This document shows, piece after piece, positions 15,487 through 23,376 of a stretch of 25,403 bases of DNA. Below the pieces are notes generated by a model. The model saw only the letters and a program-made list of their open reading frames with translations. It made no database searches and was not told where the DNA came from. The position numbers and the translations under genes were made by a program. The DNA is from DATEHG01 sp041691295 (GTDB lineage: Bacteria; Gemmatimonadota; Gemmatimonadetes; Gemmatimonadales; GWC2-71-9): the NCBI GenBank assembly GCA_041691295.1, contig JBEPVA010000026.1, positions 1-25,403 on the forward strand. Direction: 5' to 3'. Numbering within the stretch: position 1 is the stretch's first letter; each line of letters starts with the position of its first letter.

Positions 15487-16416
15487 CTAGAGCGTGAACC
15501 GCAACTCCGCCCCGTAGTACTGACTGGCTCGCTGGTAGAACTGGCGCTGGGTCGAGCGGCCCCAGTGACCGATCAGGCCAAAGCCGAATTCGTGGCGGGC
15601 CGCCCCCGGGATGGCGACACCGATCCGGGCGGAAGTACTGACCTTCCAGTCGGTGTCTTCCCACCAGTCGGCGTAGATCCCCGCCACCGGCGCCAGCCGG
15701 ATGCCAAGTGGACGAACTACGGGGCCGCGGTAGTCCGCGGCCAGTGCGGTCGACCAACCCGTCAATCCGAGTTGATCGCGCAGCACCCGGGTAATTCCGA
15801 CAGTGAAGGTGAACGGCCCGGCCAGGTAGCCCAGCCAGCCCGCCGCCAGCTCACGGGTCCAGTCGAGGCGATCGGCATTGAAGTCATCGCGGTACTCGTC
15901 GCCCAGGTGACTGCTCTCGTGATACAGCTCAAAAGCCGGCCGCCACTTCCTGAAATCGGCCTTGATGGTGAATCCGACCGTCCAGTCATTGCTGACCAGC
16001 GCGGACTTCGGGTTGGTCAGGTTAAACCGGCCATACACTTCGGCCCCGAAGCCGAGCGAAATCGGTGCCGGGCCACCCCGGAGAAGCACCAGTGGCAGAT
16101 TGCCGCCGATGGCCGCTTCCCCTTCGGTGCTGGGCCCGAAGTCGTTGTCACTGGTGGTTGCCCGGAAGTAGCGCCCGACCAGGCCAGTCACCCGCGGCGA
16201 TGCACTGGGGTAGCTGAACGGGGCGACGTCTGGCAGCCAGCGGCCTTGCGCCGACAGCGGTCCCGCCGGCAGAACCAGCAGGAGAAGTAGGAGGGACAAG
16301 ACGGGTGGGACGGATATGACGGGCGAGACGGCCGAGTCGATCGGGAACTGACCTCGGATTGCTTCCGCCAATCGAACGGTCCGTCGATCGGTCGACGACA
16401 AAGGCCGGGACATCAT
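15487..16416 (-). CDS. DUF1207-family probable outer-membrane protein
   Basis: The 309-residue product starts at ATGATG (16416), seven bases after GAGGAA (16424-16429), which overlaps the stop of the NlpC/P60 gene. A long n-region precedes a strong hydrophobic segment (VLSLLLLLLVLPAGPLSAQG) that looks like a cleaved signal peptide. The mature part contains FELYHESSHLGDEYRDDFN, which I associate with DUF1207 proteins, plus many alternating aromatic/hydrophobic strands (FGAEVYGRFNL, WTVGFTIKADF, FTFTVGITRVL) and a terminal strand ending ELRFTL. This fits an outer-membrane beta barrel. The family's function is not known to me. It is the last gene of a five-gene envelope operon, followed by a hairpin terminator. 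Confidence 0.8.
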   Translation of the reverse strand: MMSRPLSSTDRRTVRLAEAIRGQFPIDSAVSPVISVPPVLSLLLLLLVLPAGPLSAQGRWLPDVAPFSYPSASPRVTGLVGRYFRATTSDNDFGPSTEGEAAIGGNLPLVLLRGGPAPISLGFGAEVYGRFNLTNPKSALVSNDWTVGFTIKADFRKWRPAFELYHESSHLGDEYRDDFNADRLDWTRELAAGWLGYLAGPFTFTVGITRVLRDQLGLTGWSTALAADYRGPVVRPLGIRLAPVAGIYADWWEDTDWKVSTSARIGVAIPGAARHEFGFGLIGHWGRSTQRQFYQRASQYYGAELRFTL

Positions 16417-16423
16417 CACCACG

Positions 16424-16429
16424 TTCCTC
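16424..16429 (-). promoter_or_regulatory. Ribosome binding site overlapping the NlpC/P60 stop codon
   Basis: GAGGAA on the minus strand overlaps the TGA at 16428-16430 and lies seven bases before the ATG at 16416. It decides the DUF1207 start and implies coupled translation with the preceding hydrolase gene. Confidence 0.6.
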
Positions 16430-17396
16430 ACGGGATGGCCACTACGCGACGAGCGCCCGCCCACCGCTGCCACCACCACTTACCGTAGATGTCGTCAGCC
16501 GCAAGCCGGCTGACCTGCACTCCGCCACTGGCGCTATGGATGAACCGGCCGTCCCCGAGATACAGCCCCACGTGCGTGACGGGCCCATCGGGCGAACGGC
16601 GGAAGGTGAGGATGTCTCCCGGCAGCAGTGCATCGACCGAGCGTTCGACTTCGCTCCCTTCCCGGGCCTGGTCGACGCTGCGGCGCGGCAGGCCGACCCC
16701 CTCCTTGCCGTAGGCGTAGCGGATCAGCCCCGAGCAATCGAAGCCGCCCTCTCCCTGGCCGCCCCATTTGTACGGCGTGCCCATTTCGTCCTGCGCGGTC
16801 CGCAATACATTGGCAATCAGCGCATCCCGCGCGCTGGCAGTCCCGGTTCGAATCGAGAGGGGGACTGCTGACGAGGGTGAGGAGCCGGCGATCGCTCTCG
16901 GCGGATGCGACGCATTCCCCGCGGCGCGTGGCAGGCTTGCCGCTCGCTGGTCACTGCCGCCGAATCCCAGCCGGACCCCGAGCTCGACTCCGTGTTGAGC
17001 GCCGGGGCTGAACGTTCGCCAGCGGCCCTCCACCGCGAAGGTCAGCCAGTGCGCGGGGTAAAGATCCCATCCCGCGCCCACCGACCAGGTCCACGAGCCA
17101 CGGAACCCATCCGATGGCATCACACCACCACCCAGGCTGCCGAGTCCATACAGCCCGCTCCGGCCGCCGCGGAAGAAGCTGAGGTCTGCCTCCGTGCCCC
17201 AGGCGTTGGGCAGTCCCTTGGTTCCCTCGATCAGGGTCGCGTAGAGTCCGTACCCAACCGGTCCGACCAGCCGCTGGTTGATTCCCGCACGCCAGGTGAT
17301 CCGGGTTGTATCAGGGAACCAGGCCCCGACCGCGACGACCGGGGTCTGTGCCGACAGCCCCGGCGCCACGAGCAAAGCCAGGAACAGTGGCCTCAT
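16428..17396 (-). CDS. NlpC/P60 peptidoglycan endopeptidase with N-terminal barrel-like domain
   Basis: This 322-residue protein has a signal peptide (MRPLFLALLVAPGLSAQ), a beta-rich N-terminal half (about 18-150) with alternating Gly and aromatic residues resembling a small outer-membrane barrel, a low-complexity linker (about 152-185), and a C-terminal NlpC/P60 (C40) domain. The catalytic set is visible: Cys221 in GGFDCSGL, His275 in VTHVGLY, and His287 in RFIHS. The spacing of 54 and 12 residues is close to that in Spr-type enzymes. C40 enzymes typically cleave gamma-D-Glu-to-meso-DAP or similar stem-peptide bonds. The barrel-like half would anchor or position the enzyme at the outer membrane. 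Its start overlaps the upstream lipoprotein stop as ATGA. The catalytic domain is certain; the barrel is inferred from pattern. Confidence 0.88.
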   Translation of the reverse strand: MRPLFLALLVAPGLSAQTPVVAVGAWFPDTTRITWRAGINQRLVGPVGYGLYATLIEGTKGLPNAWGTEADLSFFRGGRSGLYGLGSLGGGVMPSDGFRGSWTWSVGAGWDLYPAHWLTFAVEGRWRTFSPGAQHGVELGVRLGFGGSDQRAASLPRAAGNASHPPRAIAGSSPSSAVPLSIRTGTASARDALIANVLRTAQDEMGTPYKWGGQGEGGFDCSGLIRYAYGKEGVGLPRRSVDQAREGSEVERSVDALLPGDILTFRRSPDGPVTHVGLYLGDGRFIHSASGGVQVSRLAADDIYGKWWWQRWAGARRVVAIP

Positions 17397-17767
17397 CGAG
17401 CTATCCTGGTCGGATGACCCGTGGTGAGGTTTACCCGATAGCGATCCAGCACCTTGCAGTGCAACCAGAGCTCGGCTTCAATGGTCGAGTCATCAACCAG
17501 AATCGGAACGGTCGCGGTGTAGAGGAGCGGAACCGGAATCCGGGTCGCGTCGCGGTGAATCATCAGCACCCGTTCGCGGCAGCCCTGGCCGCTTTCGTCC
17601 TGATCGGCACGGCTGTCGCCGAACCAGACCGAGACGCCGGCTGAAACGGGCAGTGCCAGTGACTCGCTAGGCGGAGGTGGAGCAGGCAGGGCATTCGATT
17701 TGGGGGGCGGCGGCGAGGGATGACTGCAACCAGCCACCACCAGGGCAACCCAGTAGTGCGGCTTCAC
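17393..17767 (-). CDS. Small proline-rich lipoprotein of unknown function
   Basis: The 124-residue product starts at GTG 17767, in a GTGA overlap with the previous gene, and ends in an ATGA overlap with the NlpC/P60 gene. The signal peptide is short and ends VVAGC (Cys14). A proline-rich linker (about 17-36) precedes a compact domain of about 85 residues with two cysteines (in GQGCRE and WLHCKV) that could form a disulfide. Tight coupling to the peptidoglycan hydrolase suggests an envelope role, perhaps tethering across the periplasm. I do not recognise the family. Confidence 0.72.
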   Translation of the reverse strand: MKPHYWVALVVAGCSHPSPPPPKSNALPAPPPPSESLALPVSAGVSVWFGDSRADQDESGQGCRERVLMIHRDATRIPVPLLYTATVPILVDDSTIEAELWLHCKVLDRYRVNLTTGHPTRIAR

Positions 17768-18105
17768 AGCGGCTCCTCGGACGTCGGCTCGGCCGGCTTT
17801 TTCCCGACGGCCTCAGCCTCGTGAATGGCCTGGAGCAGTTCGCCGGTCAGCGGAATCCCCTCACGGGTGATGGCCAAAGACCGGCGCAATCTTGGTGAAC
17901 GCCGCAGCAGCCGCATCCAGAGGTAGACCGTCACGATTCCAGCGGCACCGCCACCAACGATGGTACTGACCAGGCCCGAATCGGCGGTGGACAGGGCCAG
18001 GCCGATAGTGGCACCGACCCATGCCCCCAAAAGAGAGGCTGCCCACACCACCAGAGGCGAGAGCAGCCAGCCGATGACCAGCGCGAGGATCCGAAGCCAG
18101 CGCAT
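17764..18105 (-). CDS. Small membrane protein, two predicted transmembrane segments
   Basis: The 113-residue protein begins with ATG 18105, three bases after the previous stop. Residues about 5-40 are strongly hydrophobic and may form one or two helices; a further segment at about 44-66 (LVSTIVGGGAAGIVTVYLWM) is followed by an Arg-rich cytoplasmic-type stretch (RLLRRSPRLRRSL). It ends in a charged tail (EAEAVGKKPAEP). Glycine-rich GxxxG-like patterns suggest helix packing. It is unrecognised. The tandem overlaps with its neighbours make it part of the envelope operon. Confidence 0.68.
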   Translation of the reverse strand: MRWLRILALVIGWLLSPLVVWAASLLGAWVGATIGLALSTADSGLVSTIVGGGAAGIVTVYLWMRLLRRSPRLRRSLAITREGIPLTGELLQAIHEAEAVGKKPAEPTSEEPL

Positions 18106-18108
18106 CCG

Positions 18109-18738
18109 CTAGGTGCGCCGAGCTCCGAGAACCGAGATCAGCGTGGCAAGGGCAAGACCCGGCAGGAAGGCGACGCCAAATGTACCGATGCCCCAGGCCG
18201 CGCCCGGGAAGCCGGCCACAACCGCCACGACTGCCACCACGATCGCGAGTACCAGGGAGGTGATCATGAGGGTCGGCACCGACGTCGTGCCGGACTTGTC
18301 TGCCTGATTGGCGAGCATCCAGGCACCAAGCCACGGGATGAGGGTGCCCGCCATCCACCAGACCGGGAGGTACCACCAGTTGCTGCCGCCTCCGACATCG
18401 AGCCAGCGGTGACCGTACAGATGCAGGTGCTGGAACAGGATGGCGTCGATCAGCGTGAAGACCACCGTGGCGCCCAATCCGATACCAGCGGCGCCGGCGA
18501 TCCCCTCAATGGTGCGGGCCCGGGTCCAGAGGCCGGGCAGAGCGGTGACCGCGACCAGTCCGATCAGCAGCAGCACCGCCTCGAGCGCAAGCTCGGGCAC
18601 TCCATCGAGCATTCGGGAGACCAGCGCGAACAGCAGCACGATGACCGACTCGAGCATTCCCAGCTTCACCGAAGACCGGAAGACGAAAGCCGCGTTGGTC
18701 TGATCCGCATCCATCCGGGTGGCGACTACCGAGCTCAT
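18109..18738 (-). CDS. Polytopic membrane protein of unknown function
   Basis: This 209-residue protein starts at ATG 18738, five bases after GGGAG (18744-18748). About six hydrophobic segments are visible (roughly 28-45, 50-70, 83-102, 125-143, 155-176 and 180-202). Between the third and fourth lies a polar, aromatic-rich loop containing FQHLHLYGHRW and GGGSNWWYLPVWW. The His cluster there could bind a metal or cofactor, but that is speculation. It is the first gene of the envelope operon; a 110-base gap separates it from the UbiA gene and could hold the operon promoter, though I see no clear -35/-10 pair. Family not recognised. Confidence 0.72.
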   Translation of the reverse strand: MSSVVATRMDADQTNAAFVFRSSVKLGMLESVIVLLFALVSRMLDGVPELALEAVLLLIGLVAVTALPGLWTRARTIEGIAGAAGIGLGATVVFTLIDAILFQHLHLYGHRWLDVGGGSNWWYLPVWWMAGTLIPWLGAWMLANQADKSGTTSVPTLMITSLVLAIVVAVVAVVAGFPGAAWGIGTFGVAFLPGLALATLISVLGARRT

Positions 18739-18848
18739 GCCAGCTCCCGAGTCTGAGAAGAGTTGCCCGCGGAAACCGCGGATCGGACTGGAAATCTGCC
18801 TCTACTGCGGCCAAATCTAGCCCGGCCCCACCGAACCCGCCAAGAGCC

Positions 18849-19787
18849 TCAGGTAGCCCAGGCGGCAAGGACCACAAGGTCAGTCAGGGCCCATGCCGCG
18901 AGGGCGTCATACATCCCGCGCTGATGCAGCTCCGGGGTCCAGCTGCGATAGTCGCGGAGCCACGGCAACAGCACCCTGAGCCACGCCGCAAACGCCACTC
19001 CGAGACCGGCCCATCGGGCAATCCCCACCACTCCCAGCCCCCATTCACTCCGCACTCCCGCCCAGATGAAAAGCCCGAAAGCGAGGCAGACACCGACCAG
19101 CGCCGCCTGCAGACTCAGGCGCATCCCGAGTACCAGGGCAAGGGTGCGGTCGCCCTGGAGCCGGTCAGCCTCAAACTGATACAGCTGGGTCAGCGGGTAC
19201 AGCGCAGCGAACAGTGGACAGAAGGCCAGCAGCACAAGGGCCAGCACCGTGGTCACTGGCCTTCCCGTGACCGCGTAACCAGCCAGCGCAGTCAGGGTGC
19301 CAAAGCCCCACATGTTGATGACCCAGTCGAATCCGGCCACCGCCTTGAGCCGGATCGGTGGCACCGAGTAGATCAGCGACATGATGAAGCAGATGGCGTA
19401 CGCCTTGACGAACAGCGGTGGCAGCAGGAAGGCCAGCGCCTGACCCAGCGCCATCAGCCCCAGGCCAAACGCGCTAAGTCCCCTGGGCACTGGTGGTGGC
19501 GCGGTGAGATAGCCGATGTCGCCGGTGTCATGGTCAAAGGCGCTGTTGATTGCCAAGGTTCCACCATTGAGCAACAGCACCCAGATCACGAGACCCAACC
19601 CGAGGGACACGATCTGCTCGCCGTGCCACAACCCCGACCAACCGACCGCGAGCAGGTAGCCCACCGTGGTGTGCGCAGTCATGATCGGCCACTCGGCCGG
19701 CCGGAGATGGAGGATGTAGTCGAACGATGGGCCGAGCAGCCGGTAGCCGGTTCGGCGGGCTGGCGTGGTGGCCGCGGGGTGCGTCAC
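18849..19787 (-). CDS. UbiA-family prenyltransferase
   Basis: The start GTG at 19787 forms a GTGA overlap with the coaX stop and gives 312 residues. The upstream open frame inside coaX is a shadow. The protein is polytopic, with about eight or nine hydrophobic segments. It carries both Asp-rich prenyl-diphosphate sites: NSAFDHDTGD (81-90), a variant of the usual NDxxDxxxD, and EADRLQGDRTLA (206-217), matching the second DxxxxD site. UbiA enzymes attach polyprenyl chains to aromatic or lipid acceptors (quinones, hemes, chlorophylls, archaeal-type lipids, carotenoids) in the membrane. The acceptor cannot be named from this sequence, and the surrounding coaX-birA-uppP-bshA cluster does not settle it. 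The family is certain, the substrate open. Confidence 0.85.
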   Translation of the reverse strand: MTHPAATTPARRTGYRLLGPSFDYILHLRPAEWPIMTAHTTVGYLLAVGWSGLWHGEQIVSLGLGLVIWVLLLNGGTLAINSAFDHDTGDIGYLTAPPPVPRGLSAFGLGLMALGQALAFLLPPLFVKAYAICFIMSLIYSVPPIRLKAVAGFDWVINMWGFGTLTALAGYAVTGRPVTTVLALVLLAFCPLFAALYPLTQLYQFEADRLQGDRTLALVLGMRLSLQAALVGVCLAFGLFIWAGVRSEWGLGVVGIARWAGLGVAFAAWLRVLLPWLRDYRSWTPELHQRGMYDALAAWALTDLVVLAAWAT

Positions 19788-20563
19788 CAGGCCAGGCCGA
19801 GGTGGCCGGCTGCGATTCGGAGTCCGTGCAGGGTCAGGTCGGGCTCGACCCCTTCGATCGACCTGGTGAGCGGTGCGATAGTGCCAGCCAGTCCGCCAGT
19901 CGCGATGACCTTGGGATTGCCGCCGGCCGGCCACTCCGCCTTGATCCTGGCCACGATGCCGTCGACGGCATCGGCGGTGCCGAACAGCACGCCGGCCCTG
20001 ATGCACTCCTCGGTCCGGCGGCCGATGACTCGCTCCGGCGGCCGCAGTTCGGTGGCCGGGAGCTTGGCCGTGCGGCGGGTCAACTGATCGGCGGAGGTCC
20101 GAAGCCCTGGCATGATCACCCCGCCGATGAACCGCGAGTCGGCCGTGATGCAGTCAAACGTCGTAGCCGTACCGAAGTCGACGACCAGCGTATCCCGGCG
20201 ATAGAGCGAGACGGCTGCCAGCGTGTTGACGATCCGGTCCGCGCCCACGGTCCTCGGTTCGTCCACGTCCAGGGTGACCGGCAGCGGGGATGAGGCATCG
20301 ATGGCCAGCGAATGCCGGCCGGTGGCCATCCGGATTCCTTCCTGCACACTCTGGGTTACTACCGGCGCCACTGACGCCAGGCAGGAGGCCCGCACCTGAC
20401 TGGGTGACAGGCCAGCGTGGAGAAAAAACGCCCCGATGGCCACGGCCCACTCGTCTGGGGTGCGGTCGGGGTTGGTGGTGACCCGCCAGCGGCCAGCTAG
20501 CGATTCACCCTGAAACAGCCCCAGGGTAATCTCGGTATTGCCGATATCGACAGTGAGAAGCAT
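19784..20563 (-). CDS. coaX: Type III pantothenate kinase
   Basis: This 259-residue protein phosphorylates pantothenate, the first step of CoA synthesis. It has the full family signature: DIGNT at 6-10 for phosphate binding, GADR at 107-110 with the likely catalytic Asp109, and DFGTATTFD at 129-137. Length is usual for CoaX, a cytoplasmic dimeric ASKHA-fold kinase that is not feedback-inhibited by CoA and usually needs a monovalent cation. It lies 45 bases after the birA stop, an arrangement seen in many bacteria. I see no Shine-Dalgarno before the ATG at 20563 (TTAGATTCTTCTC precedes it), which is unusual here. Its stop overlaps the UbiA gene start. Confidence 0.95.
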   Translation of the reverse strand: MLLTVDIGNTEITLGLFQGESLAGRWRVTTNPDRTPDEWAVAIGAFFLHAGLSPSQVRASCLASVAPVVTQSVQEGIRMATGRHSLAIDASSPLPVTLDVDEPRTVGADRIVNTLAAVSLYRRDTLVVDFGTATTFDCITADSRFIGGVIMPGLRTSADQLTRRTAKLPATELRPPERVIGRRTEECIRAGVLFGTADAVDGIVARIKAEWPAGGNPKVIATGGLAGTIAPLTRSIEGVEPDLTLHGLRIAAGHLGLAW

Positions 20564-20608
20564 GAGAAGAATCTAAAGGGAAAAGAAACAGGGAGGAGGA
20601 CCGCGGCC

Positions 20609-21331
20609 CTACAGTACCGAGTGCGCCAGCACCACGTGCCCTGCCCTCACGTAAGCCACGATTCCGTCGGCAACTTCAACCCGGAGCGAGCCGGCGCCGT
20701 CGATGCCGCGGGCCACCCCCGCCACCGGTTCCCGCAGTGCCCGGTCCTTCAGGAAATCACGTCCGGCAAAGCTGGCCAGCTCCGCGACGGTGAGCCGGGG
20801 CGGGAGCGCCGTGATCCGGTTCAGCGCAGGCAGCAATACGGCCAGAAACGAATCGGCGGTGACATCGGCACAGAAATCCCCCAGGCGTGTGGCGGTCGAA
20901 CCCACCTCATCGGGAACCGGATTCTGGACATTGAGGCCGATCCCGACCGCAATCCATCCCGGCTCGCCTCCCTGCCACCGGGCTTCGCACAGGATGCCGG
21001 CCACCTTTTTCCCGCCGATCAATACATCATTGGGCCATTTGAGCTCGACGACCGGCAGGTCTCCCAGCTGATCGAGAACCGAGGCGATTGCCATTCCTAC
21101 TCGGAGGGAAAGGACTTCGCCGGCCACCACCGACCGTGGCCGGCAGAGCCAGCTGAGCCAGAGTCCGCCCCGCGGTGAGTGCCAGGTGCGGCCTCGGCTC
21201 CCCCGCCCCGCGGTCTGCTCCACCGCGACGACCGCCGTGCCTTCCACCGCCCCCGCTTCCGCCAGTCGATGCAGCTGGTCGAGCGTCGAGGAAAGCTGAT
21301 CGTGACGGTGAAGCAGGGCTGTCTGGCTCAC
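20609..21331 (-). CDS. birA: Biotin--[acetyl-CoA-carboxylase] ligase, short form without DNA-binding domain
   Basis: The start GTG at 21331 forms a GTGA overlap with the uppP stop and gives 240 residues. The open frame to 21391 would intrude into uppP. The enzyme activates biotin as biotinyl-AMP and attaches it to biotin carboxyl carrier protein. Visible motifs are EQTAGRGSRGRTW (38-50; adenylate loop), KWPNDV (98-103) and GKKVAGILCE (107-116), followed by GIGLNVQN and a small C-terminal domain. The N-terminal winged helix of E. coli-type BirA is absent, so this is a class I ligase that should not act as the biotin-operon repressor. The neighbour coaX makes this a cofactor pair. Confidence 0.92.
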   Translation of the reverse strand: MSQTALLHRHDQLSSTLDQLHRLAEAGAVEGTAVVAVEQTAGRGSRGRTWHSPRGGLWLSWLCRPRSVVAGEVLSLRVGMAIASVLDQLGDLPVVELKWPNDVLIGGKKVAGILCEARWQGGEPGWIAVGIGLNVQNPVPDEVGSTATRLGDFCADVTADSFLAVLLPALNRITALPPRLTVAELASFAGRDFLKDRALREPVAGVARGIDGAGSLRVEVADGIVAYVRAGHVVLAHSVL

Positions 21332-22131
21332 ACCCCGGCCGCGTGGCGGTACAGGAACAGCAACAGCGCGCCGAAGGCCAGCCGATACCACGCAAAGCCG
21401 CGGAAATCATGCTGGGTCACGAATTTCAGGAAGCTCCGGATTACCACCAGTGCCGACAGGAAGCTGACCACGAACCCGATGGCGAAGATCGGGATATCGG
21501 CCGCCGAGAGCGAGCCACGGCTTTTGAGCAGGTCGTACAGGGTGGCGGCACACATGGTGGGCAGCGCGAGGAAAAACGAAAATTCGGTGGCCGCCACCCG
21601 GGCGAGCCCCAGCGAATAGCCGCCCATGATCGTGGCGCCCGAGCGGCTGACACCGGGAATCAGCGCCAGTACCTGGCAGCAGCCGATCCCGAAGGCCAGC
21701 GCCGGAGTGATCTCGTTGAGTTCGTAGACCTTGCTGCGCGGCCGCCAGCGCTCGATCAGCAGGATGATGGCACCACCGACCATCAATGCGGCGCCGACCA
21801 CCAGTGGCGAGAAGAGATGCTGCTTGACCCAGTGATGCAGCAGGAAACCGATAGTGCCGGCTGGCAGGAAGCCCAGGGCCAGATTGACAATGAGCCGCTG
21901 GCCGTCGCCGGGAACGGTGGCGCTTTTGATCGTGGTGGCGAGCCGGGCCCGGTAGAACCACGCCACGGCCAGGATGGCGCCGAGCTGGATGAATATCTCG
22001 AAGGTCTTCCAGCGTTCGCCGGTGAGATTCAGCCAGTCGCCGGTCACGATCAGGTGACCGGTGGACGATACCGGCAGGAATTCGGTTATCCCTTCGACCA
22101 GACCGAGTAGCACTGCATCAAGCCAGGGCAT
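21328..22131 (-). CDS. uppP: Undecaprenyl-diphosphatase
   Basis: This 267-residue integral membrane enzyme dephosphorylates undecaprenyl diphosphate to recycle the lipid carrier of peptidoglycan and other surface polymers. The family signatures are present: EGITEFLPVSSTGH at 13-26 and GVSRSGAT at 160-167 with Arg163. Hydrophobic segments match the usual topology and the length is standard. The start ATG at 22131 overlaps the bshA stop by one base (TGATG), and an AGGAAG lies upstream inside bshA. The same family has been called bacA because overexpression can give bacitracin resistance in other species. Confidence 0.95.
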   Translation of the reverse strand: MPWLDAVLLGLVEGITEFLPVSSTGHLIVTGDWLNLTGERWKTFEIFIQLGAILAVAWFYRARLATTIKSATVPGDGQRLIVNLALGFLPAGTIGFLLHHWVKQHLFSPLVVGAALMVGGAIILLIERWRPRSKVYELNEITPALAFGIGCCQVLALIPGVSRSGATIMGGYSLGLARVAATEFSFFLALPTMCAATLYDLLKSRGSLSAADIPIFAIGFVVSFLSALVVIRSFLKFVTQHDFRGFAWYRLAFGALLLFLYRHAAGV

Positions 22132-23261
22132 CAGGACAGCGCTTCCTTATAGAGTGATTCATACAGTGGCACGATCCGGTCGGCGGAAAAGGACTGGGCC
22201 GCGGTGATGGCGGCGTTCCGCATCTGGCGGTGTGCGTCGGGATCGCGCAGCAAATCGACCGCCCGGCGGCCCATGGCCTCGACCGATCCGACCGGCTCCA
22301 GGATTCCGCTGACCCCGTCCGTGATGACCTCGGGCAACCCGCCGGCCCGGGACGCCACGACCGGCGCGCCGCAGGCCATGGCCTCCAGCGCAGCCAGCCC
22401 GAATGATTCCGACTGTGAGGGCAGCAGGAACAGGTCGCTGCACTGCAGGATTGAGGCGACGTGCTCGAGCCGGCCGAGGAACCGGACATCCGAGTCGACC
22501 CCCAGCTCCGCGGCTTCCTTTTCCGCCTCGCCACGATCGGGACCATCACCAACCATCAGCAGCGTGGCCGGCATGGCCCGCCGGATCCGGGCAAAGACCC
22601 GGACGACATCCTTGATCCGCTTGACTTCACGAAAATTGGAAACGTGGCAGATGATCTTGTGATCCTCCGGCGCCAGCCCCTGGCGAACCGGATTTTCGAC
22701 CGCACGATACTCGACCAGGTTGACGAAGTTGGGAATGACCTTGAGATCGCAGGTGACACAGCCGAAGGCCCGGTAGGTCTCATCACGAAGAAACTCCGAG
22801 ACCGCCGTTACCCGGTGCGATTGCTCAATCGAGAATTTGGTGATGGCGTAGAAGCTGGCCTCCTGGCCCACCAGGGTAATGTCGGTGCCATGCAATGTGG
22901 TGATGATCCGGAGCTCGCGCTCCGGCTTGAGCATCTCGCTGGCCAGGTGGGCCGCCGCGGCGTGCGGAATGGCGTAGTGCACATGCAGCAGATCGAGATT
23001 TTCCCGCTTGGCCACCTCGTGCTGCTTGGAGGCCAGGGCCAGCGTGTATGGGTAGTGCTCGAACAACGGGTAGCGGCCCATCCGGGTCTCGACTTCATGG
23101 AAATAGACCCGCTCCACGTATCCCCCGGTCCGGAGCCGGAATGGTGAGGCGTAGGTAATGAAATGGACCTCGTGGCCGCGCCGGGCGAGCTCGAGCCCGA
23201 GCTCGGTGGCCAGGGCGCCGGAGCCGCCATAGGTGGGGTAGCAGGTGATACCGATGCGCAT
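22131..23261 (-). CDS. bshA: N-acetyl-alpha-D-glucosaminyl L-malate synthase
   Basis: This 376-residue GT4 glycosyltransferase joins UDP-GlcNAc and L-malate in the first step of bacillithiol synthesis. It opens with MRIGITCYPTYGGSG, the near-invariant BshA N-terminus, followed by HEVHFITYASPFRL. Further motifs are HVHYAIPHA, LHGTDITLVG, VSNFREVKRI, GDGP, and the GT4 donor-site stretch SFGLAALEAMACGAPVVAS. The length is typical. The later enzymes BshB and BshC are not in this window and may be elsewhere. It starts a tightly packed group with uppP, birA and coaX. There is only a weak ribosome site before the ATG at 23261, and a 100-base gap with repeats separates it from miaA. Confidence 0.94.
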   Translation of the reverse strand: MRIGITCYPTYGGSGALATELGLELARRGHEVHFITYASPFRLRTGGYVERVYFHEVETRMGRYPLFEHYPYTLALASKQHEVAKRENLDLLHVHYAIPHAAAAHLASEMLKPERELRIITTLHGTDITLVGQEASFYAITKFSIEQSHRVTAVSEFLRDETYRAFGCVTCDLKVIPNFVNLVEYRAVENPVRQGLAPEDHKIICHVSNFREVKRIKDVVRVFARIRRAMPATLLMVGDGPDRGEAEKEAAELGVDSDVRFLGRLEHVASILQCSDLFLLPSQSESFGLAALEAMACGAPVVASRAGGLPEVITDGVSGILEPVGSVEAMGRRAVDLLRDPDAHRQMRNAAITAAQSFSADRIVPLYESLYKEALS

Positions 23262-23283
23262 GGAATGAAGCCCTTAGCTATGA

Positions 23284-23376
23284 GCCGTTAGCCATTGGCC
23301 AACCGGTGTCGAACTGAATTGAGGCGGACCCTGGCCTTCGCGTCGAATTGCTTGCCAACGGCTACCGGCCAACGGC
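23284..23376 (-). repeat. Imperfect inverted repeats in the miaA-bshA gap
   Basis: GTTAGCCATTGGCCAA at about 23286-23301 is matched imperfectly in inverted orientation near 23353-23376, where the minus strand reads CCGTTGGCCGGTAGCCGTTGG. The core TAGCC(A/G)TTGGC occurs in both arms, and the second arm runs into the last codons of miaA. The arms could fold into a long imperfect stem. It may be a remnant of a dispersed short palindromic element. Confidence 0.4.

Noticed and set aside
18767..18781. CCGCGG-AAA-CCGCGG hairpin in the gap downstream of the UbiA gene
   Set aside because: The stem is only six pairs with no T-tract following on either strand; too weak to call a terminator.
19788..20006. 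N-terminal extension of the UbiA gene into coaX
   Set aside because: The extension is Arg-rich coaX shadow; the GTGA overlap at 19787 gives a normal UbiA N-terminus.
20564..20608. Terminator-like pyrimidine tract between birA and coaX
   Set aside because: The small stem before it has a loop of only two bases and the T-rich stretch is not adjacent, so it is not a credible terminator.
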